DNA from: Candidatus Gastranaerophilales bacterium
GTDB taxonomy: Bacteria > Cyanobacteriota > Vampirovibrionia > Gastranaerophilales > Gastranaerophilaceae
NCBI GenBank assembly: GCA_944324905.1
Contig: CALUYB010000008.1
Coordinates: 1-64,000 of the forward strand
DNA length: 64,000 nt
Direction of reading: 5' to 3'
The notes under the pieces were generated by a model. It did not search any database. It worked only from the letters and a program-made list of their open reading frames with translations, and had not been told where the DNA came from. Numbering within the stretch: the first letter of the stretch is position 1; each line of letters begins with the position of its first letter. Below are positions 1 to 8,807 of this stretch, piece by piece. Made by a program: the position numbers and the translations under genes.

Positions 1-6
1 TGGCAT
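1..6 (-). CDS. Possible first two codons of a gene that lies left of the window
   Basis: Read on the minus strand, ATG CCA occupies the last six bases of the window edge. It is preceded by the Shine-Dalgarno-like AAAAGGA (complement of bases 14-20) at about 8 nt spacing. The site follows trmD on the same strand by about 80 nt, so a downstream operon partner would start here. In many bacteria that partner is rplS, but two codons cannot identify it. Confidence 0.3.
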
Positions 7-82
7 ATTTTTTTCCTTTTCTAGATTAAATTACTGCTATAACGTTATTTTCGCACAAAAATAACCATTGGCAAGGAAAAAG

Positions 83-796
83 TTATGATTGTGTAAAGTT
101 ATCCTTAACCTTTTCCCATAAATCAGGACGGCGATTTTTTGTTCGATTTATGCGCTCTTGCATACGGAACTTTTCAATTTCTTGATGATTCCCGTTTAGC
201 AACACATTAGGCACTGCCATACCCCTATATTCCCTTGGTTTTGTATATTGAGGGTGTTCTAAAAGCCCTTTTAAGCCTTCTGAAAAGCTGTCATCAATTG
301 CTGATTCATCTTTTCCCAAAAAACCATGCAGATGTCTTGAAACGCTGTCTATAATGCAAAGTGCGCCTAATTCTCCGCCTGTTAGAACATAATCACCTAA
401 AGAAATTTCTCTTGGTTTTAATCCTGTGCGAATTCTCTCATCAAAACCTTCATATCTGCCGCAAAGAAGAATTATTTGATTTTTTTGAGCGAGTTCTTTG
501 CTGATTTTTTGGTTGTAAACCTCACCCTGAGGTGTAAGCATTATAAACTCATAATTTTCAAGCTTTTCTATACTTTCATAAGCCTCAAAAACAGGCGGTG
601 CCATCATTACCATACCTGCTGAGCCGCCATAGGGTGTGTCATCTACCCTTCTGTGCTTATCATGGGTAAAATCGCGCGGATTAGTTGTATATAATTCAAT
701 AATGCCGTTTTTAAGCCCTCTGCCTAAAAGCGCGCAAGAACAGTAGTTTTCAATTATTTCAGGGAATAAAGTTATGACATTAAACTTTAATCCCAT
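83..796 (-). CDS. trmD: tRNA (guanine-37-N1)-methyltransferase TrmD
   Basis: TrmD methylates N1 of G37 next to the anticodon using S-adenosylmethionine, which prevents +1 frameshifting; it is cytoplasmic. The 237-residue length is normal for the family. The N-terminus (FNVITLFPE) and the SPOUT knot motifs LCGRYEGFDERI and SLGDYVLTGGELG, which form the SAM pocket, are intact. The C-terminal helix that contacts the tRNA is present. The gene overlaps the upstream rimM by 10 nt on the same strand, the usual rimM-trmD coupling. Of the classic rpsP-rimM-trmD-rplS operon only these two genes are inside the window, and rpsP is not directly upstream. Confidence 0.97.
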   Translation of the reverse strand: MGLKFNVITLFPEIIENYCSCALLGRGLKNGIIELYTTNPRDFTHDKHRRVDDTPYGGSAGMVMMAPPVFEAYESIEKLENYEFIMLTPQGEVYNQKISKELAQKNQIILLCGRYEGFDERIRTGLKPREISLGDYVLTGGELGALCIIDSVSRHLHGFLGKDESAIDDSFSEGLKGLLEHPQYTKPREYRGMAVPNVLLNGNHQEIEKFRMQERINRTKNRRPDLWEKVKDNFTQS

Positions 797-1293
797 GGCA
801 GAAGCCCTTTTATAGGTTTAATTACAATTTTTTTAGCTTTTACATCCACTATTGGGACAAGCTCTTTTACAAACGGGACAAGGATATTGCCGTATTTTTC
901 ATTTTCAGGTTTTATTGATAAAATATCATTCCCTGTGCTTTTTGCAATAGAATCAACAATTCCTATAAAATCATCTTTATCATCAAAAACATTTAGCCCT
1001 ACTAAATCGCCAATTAAGTATTCTTCTTCTTCAAGCTGGTTTTTAACTTCTTTTTTTGCAAGGTAAATATTTTCGCCCTTGAAGTTTAAAAGTTCGTTTA
1101 TATCCGAAATTTCTTTAAATTTTATAATTGCAAAATTCTTGTGAAATCTTATTTTTTCAATGTTTAAAGGAGTATTTTTTACAATTACTTTTTTTGCATT
1201 TTCTATTCTTTTAGGGTCTGAATAGCCCACTTTGGCTTCGCCTAAAATGCCATGAAAGTTAATTATTTTGCCAATAGAGATTAATTCGTTCAT
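787..1293 (-). CDS. rimM: Ribosome maturation factor RimM
   Basis: RimM is a 16S rRNA processing factor that binds S19 and helps assemble the 30S head. The protein has 168 residues. The N-terminal RimM beta barrel opens with ISIGKIINFHGILGEAKV, the family's typical start with a Gly-rich turn. A C-terminal PRC-barrel half follows, with the conserved stretch around NILVPFVKELVPIVD. The gene ends 10 nt inside trmD, so translation of the two is probably coupled. It is the first gene of this minus-strand unit in the window. The next gene upstream is divergent, so a promoter should lie within 1294-1433. Confidence 0.95.
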   Translation of the reverse strand: MNELISIGKIINFHGILGEAKVGYSDPKRIENAKKVIVKNTPLNIEKIRFHKNFAIIKFKEISDINELLNFKGENIYLAKKEVKNQLEEEEYLIGDLVGLNVFDDKDDFIGIVDSIAKSTGNDILSIKPENEKYGNILVPFVKELVPIVDVKAKKIVIKPIKGLLPWD

Positions 1294-1442
1294 AAAAAAA
1301 GTATAGCATAAACATTGTTTTGTTGATTAAATCTGTCGGGGATTAAATTTTTAAAATATACCATAATGGGTAATATTCCAAAGTTAAAAATTGGTATAGT
1401 ATTCTATTAAAATTTAGGGTTAGACAAGAAAGGATGGTTAAA

Positions 1443-2135
1443 ATGTCTGCACAGGCAAGTGTTTACACTACTACAGAAGAAATTAAAGTTGTTATTGTTG
1501 AGGATTACAAGTTAACTCGCGTTGGTTTAAGGTATGCGCTTAATCAAATTGAGAACATTAATGTTGTTGCTGAGGCTGAAAATGCTGAAGACGGTCTTGA
1601 AATTATTAAAAAAGAACAGCCTGATGTTGTGCTTATGGACTTAGGTTTGCCTAATATGAACGGACTTGAGGCAACTATTAAGGTAAGGGAAATTGCGCCA
1701 AAAACTCAAGTTGTCATTTTAACTTCACACGATAGAGAAGAAGAAGTTCTAGCTTCTTTAGGTTCAGGTGCTACTGCTTACTGTTTAAAAGATATCGACC
1801 CTAAAGCGTTGTCGGATGTTATTAAAAGTGCTGCACATGGTGCGTGTTGGATAGATCCTACTGTTGCAAAATTGGCTTTAAGATTATTCCCGAAACCAGA
1901 GAATGTTGAGCTGCTTTCAAAAGGCTCAAATGCTGATGTTAAGGCGCATTTAACTGAAAGAGAACAAGAAGTTTTAAAACTTTTGGTACAAGGCAGATCA
2001 AACACTGAAATTGCAAAAGAATTGATTGTTAGTGTACATACCGCAAAAGCGCATGTATGCTCGATTTTGCAGAAGTTGTGCGTGGATGATAGAGTACAAG
2101 CGGCAGTTAAGGCTATTAAAGAGGGACTGGTTTAA
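1443..2135 (+). CDS. NarL/FixJ-family response regulator (orphan)
   Basis: This is a cytoplasmic two-component output protein of 230 residues from the chosen start. The N-terminal receiver domain (about residues 14-130) has the acidic pair VEDYK, the phosphoacceptor D66 in VVLMDLGLPNMNG and the switch Lys in CLKDID. The C-terminal LuxR-type helix-turn-helix (TEREQEVLKLL, VSVHTAKAHVCSILQKL) binds DNA. The ATG at 1443 is preferred over the in-frame ATG at 1434 because AAGAAAGGA sits 9 nt before 1443 but directly abuts 1434. No kinase gene is adjacent, so the partner is unknown. NarL-type regulators without a linked kinase are common in Cyanobacteria. The target genes cannot be told from sequence. 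Confidence 0.9.
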   Translation: MSAQASVYTTTEEIKVVIVEDYKLTRVGLRYALNQIENINVVAEAENAEDGLEIIKKEQPDVVLMDLGLPNMNGLEATIKVREIAPKTQVVILTSHDREEEVLASLGSGATAYCLKDIDPKALSDVIKSAAHGACWIDPTVAKLALRLFPKPENVELLSKGSNADVKAHLTEREQEVLKLLVQGRSNTEIAKELIVSVHTAKAHVCSILQKLCVDDRVQAAVKAIKEGLV

Positions 2136-2156
2136 AATTTAAATTTAATACTAACT

Positions 2157-2181
2157 AAACCCCGCACCAATTGCGGGGTTT
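2157..2181. terminator. Intrinsic terminator between converging genes
   Basis: A 9-bp perfect stem, AAACCCCGC with GCGGGGTTT, encloses a 7-nt loop. It lies between the end of the response regulator (plus) and the end of typA (minus), so it can serve both strands. The flanking T and A runs are short. Confidence 0.8.
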
Positions 2182-2185
2182 AAAA

Positions 2186-3982
2186 TTATCTAGGGCAATT
2201 TTTAAAGTTTAAATTAGCCTTTCTCATCCTAACATTTTGCGGTGTAACTTCAACAAGTTCATCTTCAGCTATATATTCAAGGCAATCTTCAAGACTCATA
2301 ATTTTTGGGGCTTGAAGTGTAACCATAACGTCAGCTGTAGCTGAGCGCATATTTGTAAGTTTTTTGGTTTTGCAAATGTTAATGGCTAAATCCTGCGGGC
2401 GGTTGCACTCGCCAATTATCATACCCCTGTAAACCTTTGTTTTTGGTGTTACAAAGAATACGCCACGATCTTCAAACTGGTGAAGTGCGTATGGAATAGC
2501 TTCTCCATCTTCAAAGGCAATGAGTGAGCCTGTTCTTTGACGTGGGATGTCGCCTGCGTATTCGCCATAGTGTGAAAAGGTGTGATACATAATACCTTCG
2601 CCTTTGGTCATTCTTATAAAATCAGACCTAAAGCCGATTAGCCCTCTTGCAGGGATTAGAAAATCAATGTTTGTGCGCTTTTCCCCTGTTTCCATATTTT
2701 GCATTTGAGCTTTTCTTGAAGATAATTTTTCAATAACTGAGCCTGCATATTCTTGCGGTACGTCAACAATCAGGTTTTCATAAGGCTCAAGGGTGTGTCC
2801 GTCCTCTTTTTTAAATATTACCTCGGGTTTTGAAACAGCAAACTCATAACCTTCGCGGCGCATTGTCTCAATTAAAATGCTAAGGTGTAATTCACCCCTG
2901 CCTGATACTCTAAAAACATCGGTAGAGTCAGTGTCTTCAACCCTTAGGGAAACATTTTTTTCAAGTTCATAATATAGTCTCTTTCTTAATTGACGGCTTG
3001 TTACAAATTTGCCTTCCTGTCCTGCAAATGGTGAAGTGTTAACCGAAAAATTCATCTGAAGTGTGGGTTCGTCAATATGAATCAAAGGTAGCGCAATGGG
3101 GTTTGTAAGACTTGAGATTGTTTCCCCTATTTGAATATCTGAAAAACCTGCAATACCTACAATATCACCTGCGCCAGCTTCTTCAATTTCCACCCTGCCA
3201 AGGTCTTTAAAACCAAAGAGTTTTACAATTTTGCCCTTTTGCATTGTGCCGTCAGCTTTTATAAGGGTTACTTGTTCGCCTGAGTGTAAAATGCCGTTTT
3301 TAATTCTGCCTATTGCAATTCTGCCTACATAATCGTTGTAATCAAGTGTTGTAACATGAAATTGCAGGGTTAAATCGTCATCCCCAACAGGCGGTTGTAT
3401 ATTTTCTAAAATACAGTCTAAAAGTGGTGTTATGTCTTTTTCTTCGTCATTGAGTTCTTTTTTTGCAAATTTGTGAAGGGAGCTGGCGTAAATTATCGGG
3501 AAGTCAATTAAATCTTCTCTGTCAGTAAGTTCTGTAAATAAGTCAAAAACTTTATCTATAGTGCCATTTGGGTCAGCTCCGGGTTTGTCGATTTTATTTA
3601 TTACAACAATAATTTTAATACCCAACTCAAGTGCTTTTGAAAGAACAAAACGAGTCTGCGGCATTGGGCCTTCTTGCGCGTCAACAATAAGTAAAGCGCC
3701 GTCTACCATGCCTAAAACACGCTCTACTTCGCCGCCAAAATCGGCGTGCCCGGGGGTGTCAACGACGTTAATTTTTACACCCTTGTAGTTTACTGAAATA
3801 TTTTTTGAAAGTATTGTAATACCGCGCTCACGTTCAATGTCGTTACTGTCCAGTACTCTCTCGCCTGCTTCTTGGTGTTCTTTAAAGACACCTGTTTGCT
3901 GTAACATGCAGTCTACAAGAGTTGTTTTGCCGTGGTCAACGTGGGCTATAATTGCTATATTTCTAATGTTTTTCTTCTTCAT
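2186..3982 (-). CDS. typA: Translational GTPase TypA/BipA
   Basis: TypA/BipA is a ribosome-associated GTPase of the EF-G superfamily, involved in 50S assembly and in stress or cold adaptation. The 598-residue length is typical. Near the N-terminus are G1 [13 protein letters not shown]2 [11 protein letters not shown]3 [15 protein letters not shown] and G4 NKIDKPGAD. Domain II, the EF-G-like domains III and V, and the TypA-specific C-terminal domain ([18 protein letters not shown]) follow. The start at 3982 is chosen over an ATG 33 nt upstream because AAGAAGGA lies 9 nt before it and the family begins just ahead of the GTPase domain. The gene follows the orphan at 4027-4617 on the same strand. 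Confidence 0.97.
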   Translation of the reverse strand: MKKKNIRNIAIIAHVDHGKTTLVDCMLQQTGVFKEHQEAGERVLDSNDIERERGITILSKNISVNYKGVKINVVDTPGHADFGGEVERVLGMVDGALLIVDAQEGPMPQTRFVLSKALELGIKIIVVINKIDKPGADPNGTIDKVFDLFTELTDREDLIDFPIIYASSLHKFAKKELNDEEKDITPLLDCILENIQPPVGDDDLTLQFHVTTLDYNDYVGRIAIGRIKNGILHSGEQVTLIKADGTMQKGKIVKLFGFKDLGRVEIEEAGAGDIVGIAGFSDIQIGETISSLTNPIALPLIHIDEPTLQMNFSVNTSPFAGQEGKFVTSRQLRKRLYYELEKNVSLRVEDTDSTDVFRVSGRGELHLSILIETMRREGYEFAVSKPEVIFKKEDGHTLEPYENLIVDVPQEYAGSVIEKLSSRKAQMQNMETGEKRTNIDFLIPARGLIGFRSDFIRMTKGEGIMYHTFSHYGEYAGDIPRQRTGSLIAFEDGEAIPYALHQFEDRGVFFVTPKTKVYRGMIIGECNRPQDLAINICKTKKLTNMRSATADVMVTLQAPKIMSLEDCLEYIAEDELVEVTPQNVRMRKANLNFKNCPR

Positions 3983-4026
3983 TGTTGTCAATCCTTCTTT
4001 AGACAAGAATATCATACAACAAAAAT

Positions 4027-4617
4027 TTATATTGTTAAGTCAGCTTTTTTTGCAATAAAATTGTCGCCTTCATGTTTATAGCATCTGTACATTATGCTTT
4101 TTAATTTTCCATTGTTATCCATGTTAAAAAGCAGCTTTGTTTCCGGCTTTTCTATATTGTCCCAATTTTCTGCCATTTTTAACAAATTTTGGTCACGACG
4201 AATAAAAATATTTTGCCTATAGATTTTATGCTGTTTTTCGCTTTTAAGCTCTACTTGTTTTGATAGTGGCATAGAACTATCCGGGCCTTTTGCGTATTCT
4301 TCTTCTAATTCTATTAGTTCTTTTCTTGCCTGCGCATTTATTTCTCTAGCTTTTTTTGCTTCTTCCCCTGTAAAAATGTAGGGATTTCCACCTATTCTTC
4401 TAGCGTATATTCCTGTTTGTCTATCGTAATCACCTATTTGAGAGCGCAAGAACGAACCAATTTTTCTTGATGTTTCTTTGTCATAAACAGAGGATCTTGT
4501 ACCTTTCATCGTGTCAACGACAGCCATTGTTGCAGGGTCAAGTTTGTGCTCTTTGTAATCAAACATAGGGTTTGTGTCAGAAGTTATTTTTATTGCTCTT
4601 TGAAATGATATTTGCAT
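4027..4617 (-). CDS. Unknown 196-residue protein with MQIS-type N-terminus
   Basis: I do not recognise a family. The protein is hydrophilic, with no signal peptide or membrane segment. The first 20 residues (MQISFQRAIKITSDTNPMF) are rich in Ser, Thr, Asn and Ile and resemble the M-K-I-S starts of other orphans in this window. A charged, probably helical middle contains EEAKKAREINAQARKELIELEE, which may form a coiled coil. The C-terminus (LLFNMDNNGKLKSIMYR) looks like a single copy of the 'D-x-N-G-x-L' beta motif seen repeatedly in the proteins at 35.5 and 42-43 kb. It may be cotranscribed with typA, whose start is 44 nt downstream. Confidence 0.75.
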   Translation of the reverse strand: MQISFQRAIKITSDTNPMFDYKEHKLDPATMAVVDTMKGTRSSVYDKETSRKIGSFLRSQIGDYDRQTGIYARRIGGNPYIFTGEEAKKAREINAQARKELIELEEEYAKGPDSSMPLSKQVELKSEKQHKIYRQNIFIRRDQNLLKMAENWDNIEKPETKLLFNMDNNGKLKSIMYRCYKHEGDNFIAKKADLTI

Positions 4618-4673
4618 AGTTACTCTCCTTTGTTTGTATAAAACAGGTAAAAAAATATTTTGCTAAAAATAAC

Positions 4674-4702
4674 TTTACTAATAAGTATTTTAAAAGTAAA
4701 AT
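4674..4702 (+). promoter_or_regulatory. Candidate sigma-70-type promoter of glyA
   Basis: TTTACT (4674-4679) and TAAAAT (4697-4702) are separated by exactly 17 bp, 34 nt upstream of glyA. The surrounding AT-rich sequence makes chance matches likely, so confidence is moderate. Confidence 0.45.
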
Positions 4703-4735
4703 TCATATAGCGGACATATTTTGAGAGGGGATTAA

Positions 4736-5983
4736 ATGGAGCTTGATATTATAAAAAAACAGGATGCAGAAGTTGCAAAATATATTGAACAGGAGTTAAA
4801 ACGCCAGCAGAATACAATTGAGCTTATTGCAAGTGAAAATTTTACATCTGAAGCTGTTATGGCGGCACAAGGAAGTGTTTTAACAAATAAATACGCTGAA
4901 GGCAAGCCCTACAAAAGATTTTACAACGGTTGCGAAAATGTAGATAAAATCGAAGAATTAGCTGTTGAAAGGTGCAAAGAACTTTTTAAAGTTGATCACG
5001 CTAATGTTCAACCTCACAGCGGCGCACAAGCCAATATGGCGGTATTTTTATATGCTCTTAAGCCTGGTGATACCATTATGGGTATGGATTTATCAAACGG
5101 TGGACACTTAACTCATGGTTCACCGGTTAATTTTTCGGGGCTTTATTTTAATGTTGTAAGTTATGGTGTTAATGATAACGGCGAAATTGACTATGAAGAT
5201 GTTAAAAATAAAGCATTAGAACATAAACCAAAGTTAATAATTGCAGGTGCAAGTAACTACTCTAAAATAATAGATTTTAAAAAGTTTAGAGAAATAGCAG
5301 ATATGGTAGGTGCTTACTTAATGGTTGATATAGCTCATATTGCGGCCCTTGTTGCAACAGGCTATCATCCTTCTCCTGCTCCTTATGCAGATTTTGTAAC
5401 TACAACAACGCATAAGACTCTAAGAGGTCCTCGCGGTGGTATTGTTATGTGTAAGCAAGAACATGCTTTAGGTATTGATAAAGCGGTTTTCCCCGGTATT
5501 CAAGGCGGGCCACTGGAGCATGTAATTGCTGCAAAAGCAGTTGCTCTAAAAGAGGCGTTAAGTGACGAGTTTAAACAATACGGTAAAAATATAATTGACA
5601 ATGCTAAGGCTTTGTCAAATGCTCTTATGCAAGAAGGAATTGATATTGTAGGCGGTGAGAGCGAAAACCATCTTATGACAGTTGATTTAAGAAAGTTAAA
5701 TAAAACGGGTAAAGATGTTGCCAATATGCTAGAAAGAATTGGTATTACAGCCAATAAAAACACTGTTCCAAATGACCCTCAAAGTCCTTTTGTAACATCA
5801 GGTGTGAGAATCGGCGTTCCTGCAGTTACTACAAGAGGTTTTAAGGTTGAAGATATGAAAATCCTTGCAAAAATTATTGCTGACGGAATTTTAGAGCGTG
5901 AAGATGAAAGCGTTTTAAGGCAAAGAAGCCTTGAACTTTGCAAAAAATACCCACTTTATCCTGATATGAAATGTGGAGAGTAG
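4736..5983 (+). CDS. glyA: Serine hydroxymethyltransferase
   Basis: GlyA is a PLP enzyme that interconverts serine plus tetrahydrofolate with glycine plus 5,10-methylene-THF, feeding one-carbon metabolism. The 415-residue length is standard. The cofactor-binding lysine is K227 in [13 protein letters not shown]. Other hallmarks are LIASENFTS near the N-terminus, [11 protein letters not shown] and the active-site [16 protein letters not shown] lies just before the ATG. The gene is followed after 3 nt by the WecA-like gene, so the two are probably one transcript, although they have no obvious metabolic link. Confidence 0.98.
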   Translation: MELDIIKKQDAEVAKYIEQELKRQQNTIELIASENFTSEAVMAAQGSVLTNKYAEGKPYKRFYNGCENVDKIEELAVERCKELFKVDHANVQPHSGAQANMAVFLYALKPGDTIMGMDLSNGGHLTHGSPVNFSGLYFNVVSYGVNDNGEIDYEDVKNKALEHKPKLIIAGASNYSKIIDFKKFREIADMVGAYLMVDIAHIAALVATGYHPSPAPYADFVTTTTHKTLRGPRGGIVMCKQEHALGIDKAVFPGIQGGPLEHVIAAKAVALKEALSDEFKQYGKNIIDNAKALSNALMQEGIDIVGGESENHLMTVDLRKLNKTGKDVANMLERIGITANKNTVPNDPQSPFVTSGVRIGVPAVTTRGFKVEDMKILAKIIADGILEREDESVLRQRSLELCKKYPLYPDMKCGE

Positions 5984-5986
5984 AAT

Positions 5987-7042
5987 ATGATTAAACTTAC
6001 TCAAGCTCATATAATTGGTGCAATAATAGCTTATTTGCTGGGGATTTTTATAGTTCCGCTTGTAATTTATTTTTCAAAAAAAGCAGGGCTTGTAGATGTC
6101 CCAAACGAAAGAAAAATTCACCATGGTGCAATTTCTCGTCTTGGGGGAATTGCAATATGGGTGTCTGTTATGCTTACGTTTTTATTTTTGGTGCTTTTGA
6201 GCTACTATCCAAACGGCGTGGGCTTATCAGGTATTATTGTAGGCGGTTCGTTAATGTTCCTTTTGGGCTTGATTGATGATATTTTTTGCCTCAATGCTAA
6301 GTTTAAATTATTTATACAAATTGCCATTGCAACAATGGTAATACTTTTGGGAATTAGAATTGACGAACTTTATGTTCCATTTATGTCAAACCCTCTTGCG
6401 CTTGGATTTTGGGCATATCCTATAAGCTTGCTTTGGATTGTAGGCATTTCAAATGCAACAAATTTTATAGACGGTGTGGACGGTCTGGCTGGTTCAATTG
6501 TAACAATAGCCTGTATTGCAATAGGTATTGTGTCTTTTGTTGTAACTCCACCATCACCTATTTCAGCACTTGTTGCTTTTATTTTAATGGGTGCAATGCT
6601 TGCGTTTTTAACATTTAATTATAACCCTGCAAAAATCTTTATGGGTGATTCAGGTGCACTGTATGCAGGGTTTTTGCTCTCAACTCTTTCTATAAAAGGT
6701 ATTATGAACAATGCGCAAAGTCCTGTAATGTATCTTCCTTTTATAATATTAGCCGTTCCTATTTTAGATGTTGCTTTTTCAAGTATCAGAAGAATTATGA
6801 AAGGTTCAAGCCCATTTATAGCAGATAGCGAACATATTCATCACAAGCTTTTGCATCATGGCTGTTCTCAAGATAAAGTTGTGCTTATTCTTGCAACTTT
6901 TGCATTTGCTTGTGCAATAATTTCAATTCTTATTGCAGGTTCATTTAGCAAATATTATATATACGCTGTAATTCTTGTGGCAGTGCTGGTTATATTGAAT
7001 TTAATTTCAAAGGCAATAAAGAAATCGGACAAAAATGAGTGA
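5987..7042 (+). CDS. Polyprenyl-phosphate sugar-1-phosphate transferase (WecA/TagO-like, MraY superfamily)
   Basis: This is an integral membrane enzyme that moves a sugar-1-phosphate, usually GlcNAc-1-P, from a UDP-sugar to undecaprenyl phosphate, starting a cell-surface polysaccharide. It has 351 residues and about ten hydrophobic helices. The family motifs are present: ERKIHHGAISRLGG, LGLIDDI, NATNFIDGVDGLAGS, NYNPAKIFMGDSGAL (metal-binding Asp) and the His-rich loop SEHIHHKLLHHG typical of WecA/TagO rather than MraY. It overlaps the next gene by 8 nt. The sugar specificity and the polymer made are not visible from this locus. Confidence 0.9.
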   Translation: MIKLTQAHIIGAIIAYLLGIFIVPLVIYFSKKAGLVDVPNERKIHHGAISRLGGIAIWVSVMLTFLFLVLLSYYPNGVGLSGIIVGGSLMFLLGLIDDIFCLNAKFKLFIQIAIATMVILLGIRIDELYVPFMSNPLALGFWAYPISLLWIVGISNATNFIDGVDGLAGSIVTIACIAIGIVSFVVTPPSPISALVAFILMGAMLAFLTFNYNPAKIFMGDSGALYAGFLLSTLSIKGIMNNAQSPVMYLPFIILAVPILDVAFSSIRRIMKGSSPFIADSEHIHHKLLHHGCSQDKVVLILATFAFACAIISILIAGSFSKYYIYAVILVAVLVILNLISKAIKKSDKNE

Positions 7043-7358
7043 AAATGATATAAAAAATAAAAGATGGTATGATTTAGACCCTACTGTTAGTCTTGCAGTT
7101 AACTTGCTTGAACATTCAAGTGAAAATGTTAAGATGTATATTGCAAACTATATTATAGAGGAAGCAAAAAACAGGGGTGCAAAATTAGATTTAGATAATA
7201 AAGATGCCTTTAACTATGTCTGGAAGCGTTGGCAAGACAAAGATGAAAAAATGTTTGAGGCGATGGAGTATTTTAAGATAATTGACTTTGAAACAAAAAA
7301 ACAATTATCATTAGAAATAATAGATTACATTAGAAAATGCAAAAATAAATTTCAATAA
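7035..7358 (+). CDS. Unknown 107-residue cytoplasmic protein
   Basis: No family is recognised. The protein is small, charged and probably all-helical (for example LAVNLLEHSSENVKMYIANY and MFEAMEYFKIIDFETKKQ), with no signal peptide or membrane helix. Its ATG lies 8 nt inside the preceding transferase gene, which supports real, coupled translation and a shared operon with glyA and the transferase. A role tied to the upstream enzyme is possible, but nothing in the sequence shows it. Confidence 0.75.
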   Translation: MSENDIKNKRWYDLDPTVSLAVNLLEHSSENVKMYIANYIIEEAKNRGAKLDLDNKDAFNYVWKRWQDKDEKMFEAMEYFKIIDFETKKQLSLEIIDYIRKCKNKFQ

Positions 7359-7408
7359 TAATACATTTACTTGATGTTAATTTTTGAGGAGTAAAATAGA
7401 ATAGTTTT

Positions 7409-8287
7409 ATGAGAAGGGTGATATTTAGCTTTTTTGCTTTTTTTGTGCTTGCAATTGCGAGCATTACTCCTTCTTATGCTATAAAAATAGGTCTTGATGA
7501 TGGGGTTAAGCAATCTTATATTGGTTCTTCAAAACAAAGTATAGTAGTAGACGGTAAAACAGGCAAAAACCTTTTTACAATAAATGCTTTTGTGCCTTAT
7601 ACAATAAGGGCTTATAACAATGTTATTGTTATAAAAATTGACGGTAAATACTATAGTTTTGGTACAAATTACATAAAAGTAAAGCCAAAAGAGAAGAAAT
7701 GTTTCTTGGCGACAAAGAGAAAATGGTACAGAGGCGAGTTTATTGTATATAACATAAATAAAAAGCTGGTTGTTATAAACGATGTGCCTATTGAAGACTA
7801 TCTTTTGGGTGTTGTGCCTGCCGAAATGCCATCTAAATGGAACATAGAAGCGCATAAAGCACAGGCAATCGCAGCAAGAAGTTATGCTATTGCTAATTTA
7901 GGTAAAAGAAAACACAGCGGTTATGATCTGAAAGATACACCTTTAGATCAGGCTTATGGCGGTGCAAGCGCTGAAACTCCTCAAACAACGCGAGCTGTCA
8001 TGCAAACTCGAGGCATAGTTTTGACATATGGCGGAAAAGTAATTCCTGCGTATTATCATGCCTCATCCGGTGGCAAAACAGTGTCATCCGGTGCTGTTTG
8101 GGCAAGAGATTTACCTTACATAAAATCAGTTCCTGCCTATGATGAGGGAATTAGAAAAAACGGGCATGGGGTAGGCATGAGCCAGCATGGGGCAAATAAT
8201 CTTGCAAATAAAGGCTATAATGCTTATCAAATCTTAAATTATTTTTATAAAAATGTAAAATTTTCAGTCGTGAAAACTCAACTGTAG
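7409..8287 (+). CDS. SpoIID/LytB-domain protein, probable peptidoglycan lytic enzyme
   Basis: SpoIID-type proteins are lytic transglycosylases acting on peptidoglycan, often on glycan strands stripped of peptide. The 292-residue protein starts with a clear signal peptide (VIFSFFAFFVLAIASITPSYA), so it is exported. The SpoIID core starts near residue 130 with VPIEDYLLGVVPAEMP, followed by KAQAIAARSYA, YYHASSGGKTVSSGAVW and HGVGMSQHGANNLA, all typical. The start is uncertain: the only good Shine-Dalgarno, GAGGAG at 7386-7391, is 17 nt upstream of the ATG, further than usual, and an in-frame stop lies between them. Similar proteins occur in many non-sporulating bacteria including Cyanobacteria, so it does not imply sporulation. 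Confidence 0.9.
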   Translation: MRRVIFSFFAFFVLAIASITPSYAIKIGLDDGVKQSYIGSSKQSIVVDGKTGKNLFTINAFVPYTIRAYNNVIVIKIDGKYYSFGTNYIKVKPKEKKCFLATKRKWYRGEFIVYNINKKLVVINDVPIEDYLLGVVPAEMPSKWNIEAHKAQAIAARSYAIANLGKRKHSGYDLKDTPLDQAYGGASAETPQTTRAVMQTRGIVLTYGGKVIPAYYHASSGGKTVSSGAVWARDLPYIKSVPAYDEGIRKNGHGVGMSQHGANNLANKGYNAYQILNYFYKNVKFSVVKTQL

Positions 8288-8350
8288 TGATGGTTTTCAC
8301 ATTTCTTTTATTTAAAATAGCCTAATTTATTATTTTTTTTCAAAAAACCC

Positions 8351-8378
8351 TTGCCAAATGCCTATAAATAGGTATAAT
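8351..8378 (+). promoter_or_regulatory. Strong sigma-70-type promoter of hup
   Basis: TTGCCA (8351-8356), a 16-bp spacer and a perfect TATAAT (8373-8378) lie about 30 nt upstream of the hup start. This is the clearest promoter in the window and fits a highly expressed nucleoid protein. Confidence 0.75.
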
Positions 8379-8408
8379 AAAGGGGTAAATATGGAAAGGG
8401 GTTCATAA

Positions 8409-8681
8409 ATGAACAAAGAAGAATTAGTAAAAGCGGTTGCAGACAAAGCAAAACTTTCTCAAAAACAAACTGCAGAAGTTGTAGCAGCCCTTCTTGAAAC
8501 AGTGCAAAAAACAGTTTCTAAAGGTAAAAAAGTTACTTTAGTTGGCTTTGGTACTTTTGAAGCTAGAAAAAGAGCAGCAAGAACAGGCCGCAACCCACAA
8601 ACTGGTAAAGAAATTAAAATTGCTGCAAAAACAGTTCCTGCTTTCTCTGCAGGTAAAAAATTCAAAGAATTAGTAAAATAG
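8409..8681 (+). CDS. hup: HU-family DNA-binding protein
   Basis: HU is a small dimeric nucleoid protein that bends and compacts DNA. The 90-residue length is exact for HU. The N-terminal helices start MNKEELVKAVADKAKLS. The family signature GFGTFEARKRAARTGRNPQ is followed by the beta-arm tip NPQTGKEIKI and the closing FSAGKKFKELVK. GGAAAGGGG lies 7 nt before the ATG. A five-codon ORF (MERGS, 8391-8408) overlaps this Shine-Dalgarno and stops directly at the hup ATG; it is probably incidental. The gene is monocistronic: it has its own promoter and a terminator at 8708-8745. HU rather than IHF is inferred from length and sequence. Confidence 0.96.
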   Translation: MNKEELVKAVADKAKLSQKQTAEVVAALLETVQKTVSKGKKVTLVGFGTFEARKRAARTGRNPQTGKEIKIAAKTVPAFSAGKKFKELVK

Positions 8682-8707
8682 TTATGAAAACTTTGAATTA
8701 AAAATTT

Positions 8708-8745
8708 AAAAAGCCGATTTGCCTTTTATGGGTGGTCGGCTTTTT
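8708..8745 (+). terminator. Intrinsic terminator of hup
   Basis: A 10-bp perfect stem (AAAAAGCCGA with TCGGCTTTTT) encloses an 18-nt loop, and the 3' arm ends in a T run. It isolates hup from infC. Confidence 0.85.
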
Positions 8746-8790
8746 GCAAAAATAAAAATTTATGATAATATTTAAAAGTTAGAATTAAAT

Positions 8791-8807
8791 AAGGAGATAA
8801 AACAATT
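8791..8807 (+). promoter_or_regulatory. Shine-Dalgarno and AUU initiation codon of infC
   Basis: AAGGAG (8791-8796) stands 8 nt before ATT (8805-8807). An in-frame TAA at 8790-8792 excludes any start further upstream. No ATG or GTG lies between that stop and the conserved IF-3 core. AUU is the classic infC start codon, through which IF-3 represses its own translation in other bacteria. Confidence 0.85.

Noticed and set aside
44-65. Hairpin GTTATTTT-CGCACA-AAAATAAC as the trmD terminator
   Set aside because: The AT-rich stem has no T run after it on the minus strand, and a start-like site follows at bases 4-6, so readthrough is more likely.
4618-4735. Glycine riboswitch upstream of glyA
   Set aside because: The 118-nt gap lacks the conserved cores and is too short for a tandem aptamer; a simple promoter explains it.
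7529-7855. 108-residue ORF antisense to the SpoIID gene
   Set aside because: It lies fully inside a well-supported gene, with a Phe/Tyr-rich composition typical of antisense frames in AT-rich DNA.
7409-8287. Evidence for sporulation from the SpoIID domain
   Set aside because: SpoIID-domain lytic proteins are widespread in non-sporulating diderms; no other sporulation gene is present.
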